Below, piece by piece: positions 45,388 to 56,158 of a stretch of 64,000 nt of DNA. The notes under the pieces were generated by a model that saw only the letters and a list, made by a program, of their open reading frames with translations, was not told the DNA's origin and searched no databases. The position numbers and the translations under genes were made by a program. Source of the DNA: Verrucomicrobiaceae bacterium (GTDB lineage Bacteria > Verrucomicrobiota > Verrucomicrobiia > Verrucomicrobiales > Verrucomicrobiaceae); the NCBI GenBank assembly GCA_024232965.1, contig JACKQF010000001.1, forward strand, positions 124,001 to 188,000. The letters run 5' to 3'. Numbering within the stretch: the stretch's first letter is position 1; the number at the start of each line of letters is the position of its first letter.

Positions 45388-47361
45388 ATGGGAAAAAACA
45401 CCGCCGGAGAAGGCCTGATCAAGCGCGCAGGGCAGTACGCTGTCTATGCGATTTTTCGTTGTGTGGAGACGGTCTTGCGCTTGTTACCACTAGGCGTGGT
45501 GGCGCGATTGGGTCGTGTCATCGGTTGGATCGTCTATTATTTTGTGCCAAGCTACCGTGGCCTAGCGATCAATAATCTGCGCATCGCCTTTGGCGCAACA
45601 ATGGATGACAAGGCGCGGCGGAAGCTCGCCCACACCCATTTTGCAAGGCTTGGCGGCAATTTCTTGTGTGGATTCAAACTTCCGTTGATGCCGCAAGAGG
45701 AGATCGTAAAGAGGGTCACTGCGGAGGGCATCGAGCACATCCACGCGGCGCAGGCAGCTGGACAGACGGTGGTGCATCCAGTGTGCCATCTGAGCTGCTG
45801 GGAACTCCTCACCCAGGTACCATCGTTCTTCATTTCCATCGGTCAGCCCGCCAGCATCTACCAGCCACTCGGGAATCCGTATTTGAACAAGCTGGTACTG
45901 GATCGTCGGCAAAAGCTTGGCTACACGCTCTTTGATCGCAGTGAGGGATTTGCTGGCCCTCTGAAGTTGCTGCGTGCAGGCGCGCAGTTGGGCGTTTTGG
46001 TGGACCAGCATGCGGGGGACAAAGGGGTGTGGTGTCCGTTCTTTGGGCGCTTGGCATCCACGACGCCGCTGGCGGGTTTGATGACGATCCGCACTAAGGC
46101 CGCGATGTTGCCGATGGGGATTTACGATGATGGGCCAGGTCGGTGGAAGCTGGTCTGCCATCCGCCCGTCGTTTCAGGGGAAGCGAAACCCACCGCAGAA
46201 GGTCTGACCGTGGCGCTGAACCAGGTGGTGGAAGGCATGATCCGCCGGTCACCCGCAGATTGGTTCTGGGTGCACAATCGCTGGAAGACGCCGAAGCCGG
46301 ACTTCCTCCTATCGGGCTATCGACGCGGCATCGCCCTGCCTGCGGGGATGACTGCAGCATCGTTGCAGCCCTTTGAACTCCTGGTCAGATCCCCGAATTG
46401 GCTGGGCGACGCCTGCATGGCCTTCCCAGCAGTGCGGGCATTGAAGGCGGGTCGCCCGGATCTCAAATTGACGATTTTTGGCCCGGAAAAATTGCGTGAG
46501 TTGTGGACGGCCCTGCCAGAAGTGGACCGCTACATTGGCAAGGATGGCAAAGAGGGTTTGCTCTCCGTCTCTCGCAAAATCAAAGCGACTGGTGTGCCTT
46601 TTGATGCGGCGATCCTTTTGACCAACTCGACCCGTTCCACCTTGGAACTTTGGTTGGCGGGAATCCCGAGGCTGGCGGGCTATCGCGGGTCGCTGCGGGA
46701 AAAGCTGCTGGACCAGGTGGCACCCGATGCGAAGAAAGGGCAACCGCCCGAACATCACGCCCGGAAGTATCTCCGACTGGCAGAACATTGCGGCGCAGAC
46801 ATCAGCTCCGAGGCGCTCTGGACGACCGGTGCACCGCTCAAGACAAACGATGGCGTGATCCGCATCGGCATCTGCGCGGGTGCCGAGTATGGCCCGGCGA
46901 AGCGTTGGCCTCTGGAGCGATTTGCCCAGGTGATGCAGGTCGTCGGTGGATCGATGCCCGTGGTGGAGTTCGTGTTTTTGGGTGCCCCAGGCGAGGCAGC
47001 GATGGGGGTAACGCTCTCACAGATGGTCGGTGCCATTCGTCACCGAAACCTCGTCGGTAAAACAAGCCTTACCGAGTTGATCGCCTGTCTGCAGCAGTGC
47101 ACGCTTTTGATCACGAACGATACCGGCACGATGCACTTGGCAGCGGCGATGGGGGTGCCGACGGTTTCGATTTTTGGCTCCACCGAACCCGTGCTGACCA
47201 GTCCTCTAGGCAGCCAGCATACGATCATTCGGCATCACGTCCCCTGCAGCCCCTGCTTCAAACGCGAGTGTCCATTTGGTCACTACGACTGTATGACCGG
47301 CGTCTTGCCTCAACAGGTAGCTGCTGCCGTGTTGGCAAAGTTGCAGAAAGTTGCCGGGTGA
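45388..47361 (+). CDS. LpxL-type lipid A acyltransferase fused to GT9 glycosyltransferase
   Basis: A 657-residue protein. Residues 1-310 match the LpxL/HtrB lauroyl acyltransferase family: an N-terminal membrane helix, the catalytic H134-x4-E139 ('HLSCWE'), 'VLVDQHAGDKGVWCPFFGR' (in part) and the 'RSPADWFWVHNRWK' end. Residues about 330-657 match glycosyltransferase family 9 (heptosyltransferase, WaaF/WaaC-like): 'LVRSPNWLGDACMAFPAVRAL' start (in part) and 'LITNDTGTMHLAAAMGVP' near the end. One chain would thus acylate lipid A and add a core sugar. No stop or frameshift separates the parts. Confidence 0.9.
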   Translation: MGKNTAGEGLIKRAGQYAVYAIFRCVETVLRLLPLGVVARLGRVIGWIVYYFVPSYRGLAINNLRIAFGATMDDKARRKLAHTHFARLGGNFLCGFKLPLMPQEEIVKRVTAEGIEHIHAAQAAGQTVVHPVCHLSCWELLTQVPSFFISIGQPASIYQPLGNPYLNKLVLDRRQKLGYTLFDRSEGFAGPLKLLRAGAQLGVLVDQHAGDKGVWCPFFGRLASTTPLAGLMTIRTKAAMLPMGIYDDGPGRWKLVCHPPVVSGEAKPTAEGLTVALNQVVEGMIRRSPADWFWVHNRWKTPKPDFLLSGYRRGIALPAGMTAASLQPFELLVRSPNWLGDACMAFPAVRALKAGRPDLKLTIFGPEKLRELWTALPEVDRYIGKDGKEGLLSVSRKIKATGVPFDAAILLTNSTRSTLELWLAGIPRLAGYRGSLREKLLDQVAPDAKKGQPPEHHARKYLRLAEHCGADISSEALWTTGAPLKTNDGVIRIGICAGAEYGPAKRWPLERFAQVMQVVGGSMPVVEFVFLGAPGEAAMGVTLSQMVGAIRHRNLVGKTSLTELIACLQQCTLLITNDTGTMHLAAAMGVPTVSIFGSTEPVLTSPLGSQHTIIRHHVPCSPCFKRECPFGHYDCMTGVLPQQVAAAVLAKLQKVAG

Positions 47362-47407
47362 TAGATTGGGGAGTTATGAGGGGACTCTTGGCGAACGCTA
47401 TGAAACC

Positions 47408-50400
47408 TCATTTCAAGTCTTCGATGTACGTCAGCAGATCGGCCATGTCTTGCTCGCTCATGCCGGCTTCGATGCCTTCGGGCATGAGGCTTTGGCCGCT
47501 GGATTGGGTGCCTTGGATGTTGGCACGTTGGATGGTTTGCTGGAGGCCACCCATCATCTTTAGGGTGACGCTGCTGGCGTCGTCTTGGGCGACGATGCCG
47601 GTGAAGGTGGCACCGTCTTTGGTGCTGAGGGTGTAGGCGATGAATTGGGGGGCGACTTCTTTGTGGGGCTCGATAATGGCGGTGAGTAGGGCGTCGCGGC
47701 CTTTGGTCTTGACGGTGATGAGGTCGGGGCCGACTTGCAGGCCCATCGTCCCGGCACGGTGGCAGGCCATGCAGCGGGAGATGTAGTGATTCTGGCCGGT
47801 GATGGGGTCGCCCTTCAAGGTGATGGCGGGCTGGAATCTCTTCAGGGTCTCTTCGCGGGAAGGCGGGATGACGGTGGCGAGCACGGTTTTGGCCTGGGTT
47901 GCAATGGCGCTGTCTTTGTGTTGCACCAGGGCTTGAACCTGAGCTGCTGCGAGCTCGGTGGGCTTGATGGTGCCGCTTGCGATGGCGCTGAACAATGCTG
48001 GAAGCCGATCGTTGCGACCGATCAACGCAGCGAGTGCGGCTTCGCGAGCCTTGGGACCGTAGCTGCTCCAAGCGGCGATGAGCTGGGGGGCGAGTTCTTT
48101 GCTGCTCCCTTGGGCCAGGGTGTGAATGACGGCGGTCTGCAGAGCTTCGGGCTGGCCGCTGCCAATGGCGGCGCTGAGTGCGGCACTGGCTTCTGGTGCA
48201 GTGCTGAGGTTGAGGAGTTCGATGACAGCGATGCGTTGTGCTTCGGTCCTTGTGGTGTCGGTGATGGTCTTGGCGGCCTGATCCAACAGAGCTTTTAGTG
48301 CGCCCGTGGTGTCTGCTTTTTCAATGGTGGTGCGCGATTTGGCGAGTGCGGCGCGCAGGGTCGTGAGGATGCCTGGGAGTTGCTTGGAAAGGTGATCTGC
48401 GTTGACGAGTTGCTGGATGCACTGGCTGACCTGGTCTGCTTGGTTCTTCGTGCCGATGACGGCAGCGAGAGCAGTGATGGCGGGGACGAGTTCAGTGTCC
48501 GTCTTGGAGTCGGCGAGCAAGGGAAGGAACAGACTGCTGGCGTCTTGGCTGCCGTTGAGGGCTGCTGCAAGCACGAGTGGGTGTGCGTGGGTTTTGCGGA
48601 TGGTATTGAGAAGGATCTCGTCAGCGCCTGGGAGGTCTGCGGCGATGAAGGCGGTTTCGAGCAGGACGCGGGCGTCGCTGCTGCTGCTGGCGATGTTTTT
48701 CAAGGTGTCGGCCATGCCTTGGGGTAGGGGGTCCCGGGTGCTGGCGAGTTGCAAGGCGCGTTGGACGACTTGGGAATCGCTGTCCTTGGCGGTGAGGATG
48801 AGGAGTTCATCTGTCAGGCCGCCGAGGCTTTGCAGCGTTTGCAGGGCGTGGAGCTTGGCCTTGGCGTGCGCAGGATCGCTGCTGCGCAGAAGCGTTTCGC
48901 AGAGAGGAATGGCGGCCTTGTCTTGGCGTTCGTAGAGAAGTCGCTGCGCGGTATCACGATGCCAACCGTTGGTGTGCGTGAGAAGGTCAACGATGTCTTT
49001 GGTGCTGGCTAGGGCGATCTTGCCGCGACGGACGGCGTCAGTGCCGGGCTTCCACCCGTCGGGGGCGATGCGGTAGATGCGACCGCGATTGTTACCGTTG
49101 TTGAGGTCGAGGTATTGTTTGATCTCGTCAGGGATGCTCCAGGGGTGCTCGATGACTTCGCGATACATGTCGCAGATGTGCAGGCAACCGTCGGGGGCGT
49201 TGGCGAAGTTCACGACGCGCACCCAGGTGTCTTTTGAGGCGGCGAATTCGAAGCCGTGTTCGTCCGCTGGGCGCTCTCCTTCAAGGCTGAGGCCATCCTT
49301 GGTGGGACGGATGATTTTGCGGTGCACCAATTGGCCGCCTGCATCACCCGAGAAGCTGTTGTTGGTAAATTCAGGTCCGTAGGCGTCGCCGCGGTAGATG
49401 GTCGTGCCGGTCGCGCCGGTGAAGTAGCCACTGACGCGCCCGCCGCCTTCCACCACGCCTTTCACCACCCCTGCGATGCGCCAGCGGGTGCGGATGATGC
49501 GCCAGGGTTCGTCGGGGCTGATGCGGAAGACTTCGGCAGCGCCGCCATCGACGGCGATGCTTTGGCGCGCAGGTGGCATTGTGACGGGACCGGTGTGGCG
49601 GGTGAACCGATCGTCGTAGGCCCAGTATTGCAGGTGGTCGGAATTCGAGCAGCCAAACTTGCGGCCGTAGTCATCAAAGCTCATGCCGTATTGAGCGCCG
49701 CCCAGCTCGGTGCCGAATTCATAGGTGAGGGGATCAAACCAGAGGTCCTTGCCGCCGAGTTCTTGGCCGGGGAGTTCGGGGCGTTTGGCGCAGGTCACGA
49801 CGCCTCGATTGCCACCGCCCGCGAGAATGTGGATGCGATTGTCGGGTCCCCACTGAAAGCTATTCATGAGGCCTTGCACGTTGAGCAACTTGAGGCCGGT
49901 GCCAATGCCGGTATAGACTTTCTCGCGGACCTCAGCTTTACCATCTCCGTCTTTGTCTTCAAAGCGCCAGATGTCAGGAGTAGCACCGACAAACAGCCCG
50001 CCGTTCGCCCAGATGAGCCCGGTGGGCCAGGGGAGATCATCGGCAAAGACGGTGCTGGTCTCGAAGTGGCCATCGCCATCTTTGTCTTCGAGCATCGTGA
50101 TGCGGCCCAGGTGCGGGGTGACGTCGCGCATCTCGGAATAGTCGTTCATCTGGCAAACGAACATGCGGCCGTGCTCGTCAAAGCAGATGGCGATGGGATC
50201 GCTGACTTGGGGCTCGTTGGCGGTGAGTTCGAGATGAAAGCCCTTCTTTATCTTCCAGGAGGCGATGGCGTCTTGCGGCTCGATGGCCGGGTAATGCGGC
50301 AGCTCTTTGGCTGGATCAATTTTGGCTTCGCCCTTTGTTGCACCATACGCTTTGGCATAGGTGGTTTTGGACTTGAGGCCGTCGTCCGCAGCGTTTGCGG

Positions 50401-50437
50401 TGAGGGCGAGGAAAAGTGTCAAGGTGAGGGTGCGCAT
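47408..50437 (-). CDS. PVC-type haem-binding CxxCH protein with propeller and HEAT-like repeats
   Basis: The start at 50437 (MRTLTLTLFLALTANAADD) gives a signal peptide. The 1009-residue protein has an N-terminal beta-propeller of the PVC 'membrane-bound dehydrogenase' type ('DPIAICFDEHGRMFVCQ', 'ITMLEDKDGDGHFETST'), a helical HEAT-like middle (about 500-840) and a C-terminal cytochrome c domain with 'CMACHRAG' and the distal Met region ('LMPEGIEAGMSEQD'). It is probably a periplasmic electron-transfer or sugar-oxidising protein. It lies 23 bases after a broken relative on the same strand. Confidence 0.9.
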   Translation of the reverse strand: MRTLTLTLFLALTANAADDGLKSKTTYAKAYGATKGEAKIDPAKELPHYPAIEPQDAIASWKIKKGFHLELTANEPQVSDPIAICFDEHGRMFVCQMNDYSEMRDVTPHLGRITMLEDKDGDGHFETSTVFADDLPWPTGLIWANGGLFVGATPDIWRFEDKDGDGKAEVREKVYTGIGTGLKLLNVQGLMNSFQWGPDNRIHILAGGGNRGVVTCAKRPELPGQELGGKDLWFDPLTYEFGTELGGAQYGMSFDDYGRKFGCSNSDHLQYWAYDDRFTRHTGPVTMPPARQSIAVDGGAAEVFRISPDEPWRIIRTRWRIAGVVKGVVEGGGRVSGYFTGATGTTIYRGDAYGPEFTNNSFSGDAGGQLVHRKIIRPTKDGLSLEGERPADEHGFEFAASKDTWVRVVNFANAPDGCLHICDMYREVIEHPWSIPDEIKQYLDLNNGNNRGRIYRIAPDGWKPGTDAVRRGKIALASTKDIVDLLTHTNGWHRDTAQRLLYERQDKAAIPLCETLLRSSDPAHAKAKLHALQTLQSLGGLTDELLILTAKDSDSQVVQRALQLASTRDPLPQGMADTLKNIASSSSDARVLLETAFIAADLPGADEILLNTIRKTHAHPLVLAAALNGSQDASSLFLPLLADSKTDTELVPAITALAAVIGTKNQADQVSQCIQQLVNADHLSKQLPGILTTLRAALAKSRTTIEKADTTGALKALLDQAAKTITDTTRTEAQRIAVIELLNLSTAPEASAALSAAIGSGQPEALQTAVIHTLAQGSSKELAPQLIAAWSSYGPKAREAALAALIGRNDRLPALFSAIASGTIKPTELAAAQVQALVQHKDSAIATQAKTVLATVIPPSREETLKRFQPAITLKGDPITGQNHYISRCMACHRAGTMGLQVGPDLITVKTKGRDALLTAIIEPHKEVAPQFIAYTLSTKDGATFTGIVAQDDASSVTLKMMGGLQQTIQRANIQGTQSSGQSLMPEGIEAGMSEQDMADLLTYIEDLK

Positions 50438-50460
50438 ACAGACAAATGAGGAATGGGGCA

Positions 50461-53342
50461 CTACTTCAGTGAGCGAAGCCAGGCGACGAGATCCAGCAAC
50501 TCTGTCTCGCTCATCGTTTGATCGAGACCCATGGGCATGAGGCTGGTGGGGAGTGTGGTGTCGGCGGTGATGGTTGGGTGGGGGATGTTTTTTTCTTGGC
50601 CGGCGATGTCGATGACGAGTAATCCTTCGGCAGTGTGGCTCTTGATGACGGCCATGGTTTGTTGACCATCGCTGGTCTCGATGAGATGGGCTTCGTAATC
50701 GCGGGCCAGGGTGTTGCTGGGGAAGAGGATGCTTTCGAGGATGTCGCGCTCGGTGCGGATGGCACCGATGTGGGAGAGATCGGGGCCGATGGGGCGGCCG
50801 ATGTCACCGATCTTGTGGCAGGCCATGCAGGTGCCTTTGCCTGCGGCGAAGTGCGACTGGCCACGACTGGCATTGCCACTGGCAGCGGCGCGTTCGGCGA
50901 GGCTGCCGAGTTGGCGCTTCTTAGCTTCGGTAGCTTCAATCGCTTTGGTGTAAGCGGGATGAAGGATGGACTCAAAAATCTCCGGCGGTTGGTCGGCAAA
51001 AGCGGTGCGGTAGTGGCTTTCTTGGGCGCTAGCAATGACGGGGTTTTTGGCGATCTCTGCGGCGATTGCGCGCCCAGTTTCCGGGTCTTTGTTTTTGCGG
51101 ACAATCGGAAGCAATGTCTTGAGCTCAATGGGCCCGAGCGTGGCAAACAAGGGAGCGATTTCGAGAACTTGCGGCTTCTGCAAAGTGGCCGAGGCGAGCA
51201 TTCCTGCGGCTTGGATTTTGGCGGCGGCTGAAGATGCGGGGTCCGTCAGCACGCCTTTGACGAGGGTGAAGGTATCACCAGCGAGCTTCACTGACTTTGT
51301 TGCATCAAGTGCTTTGAGGCGGATGGAGAGGGCCGGATTGGGGTCCGCTGCGACGGCCTGTAGGGCGGTGTCGAAGTGCGCGGACTTGAGCTTCTTGATG
51401 GCGTCGAGCACCAGTGGCGACGGGGCCTCCGCGAGGAGTTTGTCGAGTGTGGGGAGCCAAGCGTCATTGCTGGTGCCGGTGGTTTGCGCGGCCAGGATAC
51501 TGAGGGCGGATTGACGAACGGTTGCTGACGGATGGGACAGCATGCGGCTGACCAACTCCTGCGCGGCTTTGGTGGTGATGACGGATGGGAGGAGTTCGTT
51601 GAGGAAGGCGAGTCGAGCAGGGTTGATAGGGTCATCTGCGCGAGCCATGCAGCCAAGGGCTCGGCAGCGCGCTCAAAAGCTTCTGGATCTGCGGCCAAGA
51701 CGCGGCGGACGGTGGCGGCGAGGTTCTTGGATCTTTCGGGGTCGAGCTTTGGTAGCAAGCCTTCCACCATGGCCTGCGAGGAGGATCGATCGCGAGTGTC
51801 GGTGCGGAATGTGTTGGCAATCAGCAGGCGACTGCCGTTGAGGTCGTTGCCCGCGATGCTCATGAACGGTGGGCGGACGTTTTCGAGCGCAAAGAGGAGT
51901 TGATGTTCAGTCGATGGATCGAGTTCCTGATCGAGGAGTCGGACGAGGGCGTTGTTGATGCCTCCGTCGAGCGTGGATTTTTCTGCGACCCATTCGAGGG
52001 CGGCTCGGATGGCCTGCGGCTCTTTGCTGCCGAGTTGCGCGGCGACTTCTTCGGGCGAATGGAACTCCCAACGGGTCTTCCAATCGCGTTTGGTTATGGC
52101 TGCGGGGGAGGGACGCGGTATGGCGGGTCTGATTCGATAGATGGCACCGAGCAGATCTGACTTGGCCATGAGTGAGCTGGGGCAACCGATGCGGAACCAG
52201 CCACCGGTGTCGATGAGGAGCAGGGAACCATCACGGGGATCTTCCATGACATCGGTGAGGTGGATGTCGGGGTTGTTGAGCTTGAGGAATTCATTCTCCA
52301 CGGCGCGGTAGGTGCTGCCTTCGGGGATGAGTTCCATGCGAACGAGCCGCTGGGTGTTGAAGTGGGTGACGAGGAATGGAGTGTCGTTGAATCCGCAGCG
52401 CGCGGGTAGCTTTTCCAGAAGCAACTGCCACTGACAGCGACGTGACCGAAGTTGTACATGACCGGCATGGTCTCCAGCGTTCGCGGTAGGTGGGCGATGG
52501 CTTTGAGCTGGTCGCTGCGCTCGTACACGCCGCCGTAAAGCCAGTGGACAATGGTGTCGCCGCGAGGCTGGGTGTAGTAGAGGTTTTGCACGCCGATGAT
52601 GTCGCCACTGGGGTGAAATCGACTTCGACGGGATTGTCCCCGCAACCGAGGAGTGCCATGCGACGTCGCTGCCGTCGGGCTCGCAGCTCCAGATGCCGCA
52701 GGCGAGTGATGCATCGACGGGCGTGCCGTCGTTTTGTTTTACGTCGTGACCTTTGCGGCCGTGGCACCAGTAGAGCCGGCCATTGGGATGCAAAAGGGCC
52801 CGTGGATATCGGCGGCATTGCCGGTGTAGTCGAATCCGGTGACGATCTCCTCGCGCTGATCGGCGATGCCGTCGTTGTCGGTATCGGTGAGCTTCCAGAG
52901 GCTGGGTGGGGAACCGACATAGAGGCTGCCGTTCAACCAGCAGGCGCCTTGAGGAAAGGTCATCTTGTCAGCGAAGACGGTGCTTTTGTCGAAGGCACCA
53001 TCGCCGTCGGTGTCTTCGAGCATGAGGACGCGGTTGGGGGGATTGGCGTCGAGTTGCGCTTTGTTCCAGTTCACGCCGACTGCGTCCCCTGACAAAGAGG
53101 CGTCCTTGATCATCGAGACAGCCCATGATGGGATGGGTAACGAGGGGGCGCGGCGGCAGCGAGGGAGAGAGTGTAGCCCTCCGGGATCTCGTGCTGGGGC
53201 ACGGCCTGCTGCACGGCCCCAGTCAGACGGCGGGGCGCTTGCCGCTCTCGGGAATTTCGTTGCCTTTGTCAGGAGTGAGGTCGGCGGCGGTAAGAGTCTG
53301 GCTGACCAAAGCCAGAGCGAGGGATGTCAAGGTGGTGCGCAT
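50461..53342 (-). pseudogene. Second PVC-type CxxCH protein, broken by about eight single-base frameshifts
   Basis: A natural start with signal peptide is at 53342 (MRTTLTSLALALVSQTLTAA) and the C-terminus, with 'CMACHKIG' (about 50815), ends at 50461. Between them the protein-like reading changes frame near 53.22, 53.145 (G5 run), 53.09, 52.793 (A4 run), 52.65, 52.61 (G4 run), 52.42 and 51.65 kb. Each change is explained by one inserted or deleted base. Joined, it would be about 960 residues with the same propeller, HEAT-like and cytochrome parts as its downstream neighbour. No stop codon occurs inside the correct frames. Either a very young pseudogene or local sequence errors. Confidence 0.8.
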
Positions 53343-53484
53343 ATCAGATCCTGGGGTTGCCGGAAGTTCTCAAGCCAAAGGCTATCAGAACCAACTGCAG
53401 GAATACATGAGCGAGGGGCCCTGTTTATCCGTTTTCAGTGCTGGGGATGTATATTTTTGTGACCACTGGGAATCACCCTGGTTT

Positions 53485-54456
53485 TTACGGGGCGTTCGGA
53501 GCTTCTAGCTGAACTTTGGTGGCTGAGATCTTTTCCAGATCTGGGGACCAATCTCCTTCACCAAGCAGACTCGACACCACTTCTGATAAGTCGATGTCCA
53601 GCATTTCCTTGGCGGCAGTAAGCCCAGCATCCTGCCGCTGGGCGGCGAGTATGAAATGGCTGATGTTGTTTGGATCCACGGTGCCTCCTTGAAACAACGC
53701 GTTAAACAGAAACCGAGATAGGTGGTAGCTGAGTTCTTGACCGTCGTCGGGAGACCAAAACGTTGTTCCAGCCCAGAAATCCTGTAGTTTTGCTGGTGAC
53801 CAATAGGCCCGGTGGCGTCGAATCATCTCCCGGTTCAGAAAATAGCTGGGAATACCGTTTAGATTCTCTTCGACAATCATTGTAACGGCTTCATCAAGCC
53901 AACCAGGTAGCTGTAGCGTGGCGAGTTGCGCATGGCACAGCTCATGAGCAAGGACCGAGTAATACCTGTCCAGTTGTCCGCCCGGCATGGCGAAGTGCCC
54001 ATAGCCCTTACTCAAAAAGACGCCTCCAACGCTTGCAAACTCTTCGTCTTGGACTTGGTAGTCGGAAAGGTATGCGTAAAATGTCTGGTCGTTGAGGCAG
54101 AGAACTGGCCATTTCCCCATACCCTCGGTTGTTGGGTAGGAATTGGAGGAGCCGATTGATCTTATGTAGACACTTTTCGAGGTAGGCTAGCGCTGCTTTG
54201 CATTGATTCTCACTAGCCTGCGATACGAGAAAGAAGCGGAGGATTCCATCAATTGGTGCTCATGGCCAAACTCTTCCTTCAGCTGGTTCATCCAAAGTCT
54301 TCCGAGGTGAGTGTACAACTCTTGAAGTTCATCCTCGGATCGGTCGGCATATAGACAGTCTCCTATGGTTTGCCAGTTTGGATGGCAGTATGACTTGGTC
54401 ACATCCAACCAGCTTGGATTCAAGTAACTGGGAAGCGCTTGCTGTTCAGATTGCAT
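53485..54456 (-). pseudogene. Peptidase-MA-like (HExxH) protein with two compensating frameshifts
   Basis: The frame from ATG 54456 reads well to 'MESSASF', the next frame continues 'FLVSQASENQCKAALAYLEK' through 'NNRGYG', and the original frame resumes at 'KWPVLCLNDQTF'. The breaks are near 54227-54236 (one base missing) and 54115-54118 (G4, one base extra). Joined, the product has about 323 residues. The last part has 'AHELCHAQLATLQLPGWLDE', an HExxH zinc site with a later Glu, like the peptidase-MA/DUF1570 group. No signal peptide is seen. Same direction as pyrG, 52 bases downstream of it. Confidence 0.7.
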
Positions 54457-54508
54457 GGCCGCTCGTTATTGTTACTTGATACCGCTCAGGCGTTCCATCC
54501 GGCCTGCT

Positions 54509-56128
54509 TCAACATGTTGGCGGTGGGGTGCCATGATGATTCATGGCGGCCTTGACGAAGCCGTGGAAGATGGGGTGCGGGTGATTGGGCTTGGAGAGGA
54601 ATTCCGGGTGGAACTGGCAGGCGACGAAGAACGGGTGCGTGGGAATTTCGACAATTTCTGCGAGTTCTCCATTTGGGGAGGTGCCGGAGATGACGAGGCC
54701 GTTGCTTTCGAGGGTCTCTTTGTAGTCGGAGTTGAACTCGTAGCGGTGGCGGTGGCGCTCGGTGATGGTGGCACTTTGATAGAGATCGTAGGCTTTGCTG
54801 CCGGCGAGAAGGTCCGTGACCCAGGTGCCGAGGCGCATGGTTCCGCCCAGATTGATGACTTTTTTTTGCTCCTCCATGAGGCTGATGACGGGATGCGGTG
54901 TGCCTTTGTCGAACTCGAGGCTTGAGGCGCCGGTCAGTCCGCACACGTTGCGGGCGTACTCGATAACGGCGATCTGCATGCCGAGGCAGACGCCGAAGAA
55001 GGGGATGCAATTTTCGCGAGCGTAGCGGGCTGCGGCGATCTTGCCTTCGGTGCCACGGTCCCCGAAGCCGCCGGGAATGAGGATGCCCTGGAGTCCGTTG
55101 AGGTACAGGTCGGGGCCAGCTTTTTCAATGCTTTCGGCATCGATGCGGACGATATCGACTTTGCAATCGTTGGCGGCACCGGCGTGGGTGAGTGCTTCGT
55201 AGATGCTTTTGTAAGCGTCTTGAAGCTCGATGTATTTCCCCACGACGCCGATGCGGGCGTGGTGGGTGGGGTGGATGACGCGCTGGACGAATTTCCGCCA
55301 ACTGGTCAGATCTGGTTGTGGGGTGGGGAGTTCGAGGAACTTGCACACCATGTCATCAAGACGCTCTTCGTGGAGTTTGAGTGGCACCTCATAGATGCTG
55401 TGCTTCACATCGCGCACTTCGATGACGGCCTCGATGGGGACGTTGCAGAACAGGGAGATCTTATGGCGCACATCGGCATCGAGGGGCATCTCGGTGCGGC
55501 AAAGGATGATGTGGGGGCCGATACCGATTTCCCGCAGTTTGGCGATGCTCTGCTGGGTGGGCTTGGTTTTCAGTTCGCCAGCGGCCTTGATGTAAGGGAC
55601 CAGCGTCGTGTGAATGTAAAGGACGTTGCCGTGACCGACCTCATGTCCGAATTGGCGGATGGCCTCCAAGAAGGGCAGGCCTTCGATATCGCCGACGGTG
55701 CCGCCGATCTCGGTGATGATGACATCGCCGCCCATCTTTTCGGCGACTTCATGAACGCGGGCTTTGATCTCGTTGGTGACGTGAGGGATGACCTGCACGG
55801 TGCTGCCCTGATATTTGCCTGCGCGTTCTTTTTCAAGAACCGTGGAATAGACTTGGCCGCTGGTGAGGTTGTTGAGCTTGGAGAGATTTGTGTGCGTGAA
55901 CCTCTCGTAGTGACCGAGATCGAGGTCGGTCTCTGCTCCATCATCCAGGACGTAGACTTCCCCGTGCTCATAGGGGTTCATGGTGCCGGGATCGATGTTG
56001 AGGTAGGGATCAAACTTTTGCATGATCACCTTCAGACCTCGGTGCTCCAAGAGGGTGCCGAGGGAGGAGGCTGCGAGGCCTTTTCCGAGTGAGCTGACGA
56101 CGCCGCCGGTGACAAAGATGTATTTCAT
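54509..56128 (-). CDS. pyrG: CTP synthase
   Basis: Makes CTP from UTP using glutamine or ammonia. The 539-residue length is standard. The synthetase domain starts 'MKYIFVTGGVVSSLGKGLAA' with its P-loop, followed by 'DPYLNIDPGTMNPYEHGEV'. The class I glutaminase domain has the nucleophile Cys in 'FGVCLGMQ' and the His/Glu pair in 'QFHPEF'. It lies 30 bases after kdsB on the same strand; KdsB uses CTP, so co-expression makes sense. Confidence 0.98.
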   Translation of the reverse strand: MKYIFVTGGVVSSLGKGLAASSLGTLLEHRGLKVIMQKFDPYLNIDPGTMNPYEHGEVYVLDDGAETDLDLGHYERFTHTNLSKLNNLTSGQVYSTVLEKERAGKYQGSTVQVIPHVTNEIKARVHEVAEKMGGDVIITEIGGTVGDIEGLPFLEAIRQFGHEVGHGNVLYIHTTLVPYIKAAGELKTKPTQQSIAKLREIGIGPHIILCRTEMPLDADVRHKISLFCNVPIEAVIEVRDVKHSIYEVPLKLHEERLDDMVCKFLELPTPQPDLTSWRKFVQRVIHPTHHARIGVVGKYIELQDAYKSIYEALTHAGAANDCKVDIVRIDAESIEKAGPDLYLNGLQGILIPGGFGDRGTEGKIAAARYARENCIPFFGVCLGMQIAVIEYARNVCGLTGASSLEFDKGTPHPVISLMEEQKKVINLGGTMRLGTWVTDLLAGSKAYDLYQSATITERHRHRYEFNSDYKETLESNGLVISGTSPNGELAEIVEIPTHPFFVACQFHPEFLSKPNHPHPIFHGFVKAAMNHHGTPPPTC

Positions 56129-56158
56129 GGGATGAGGAAGGGTAGAGGGCGGAGGATG

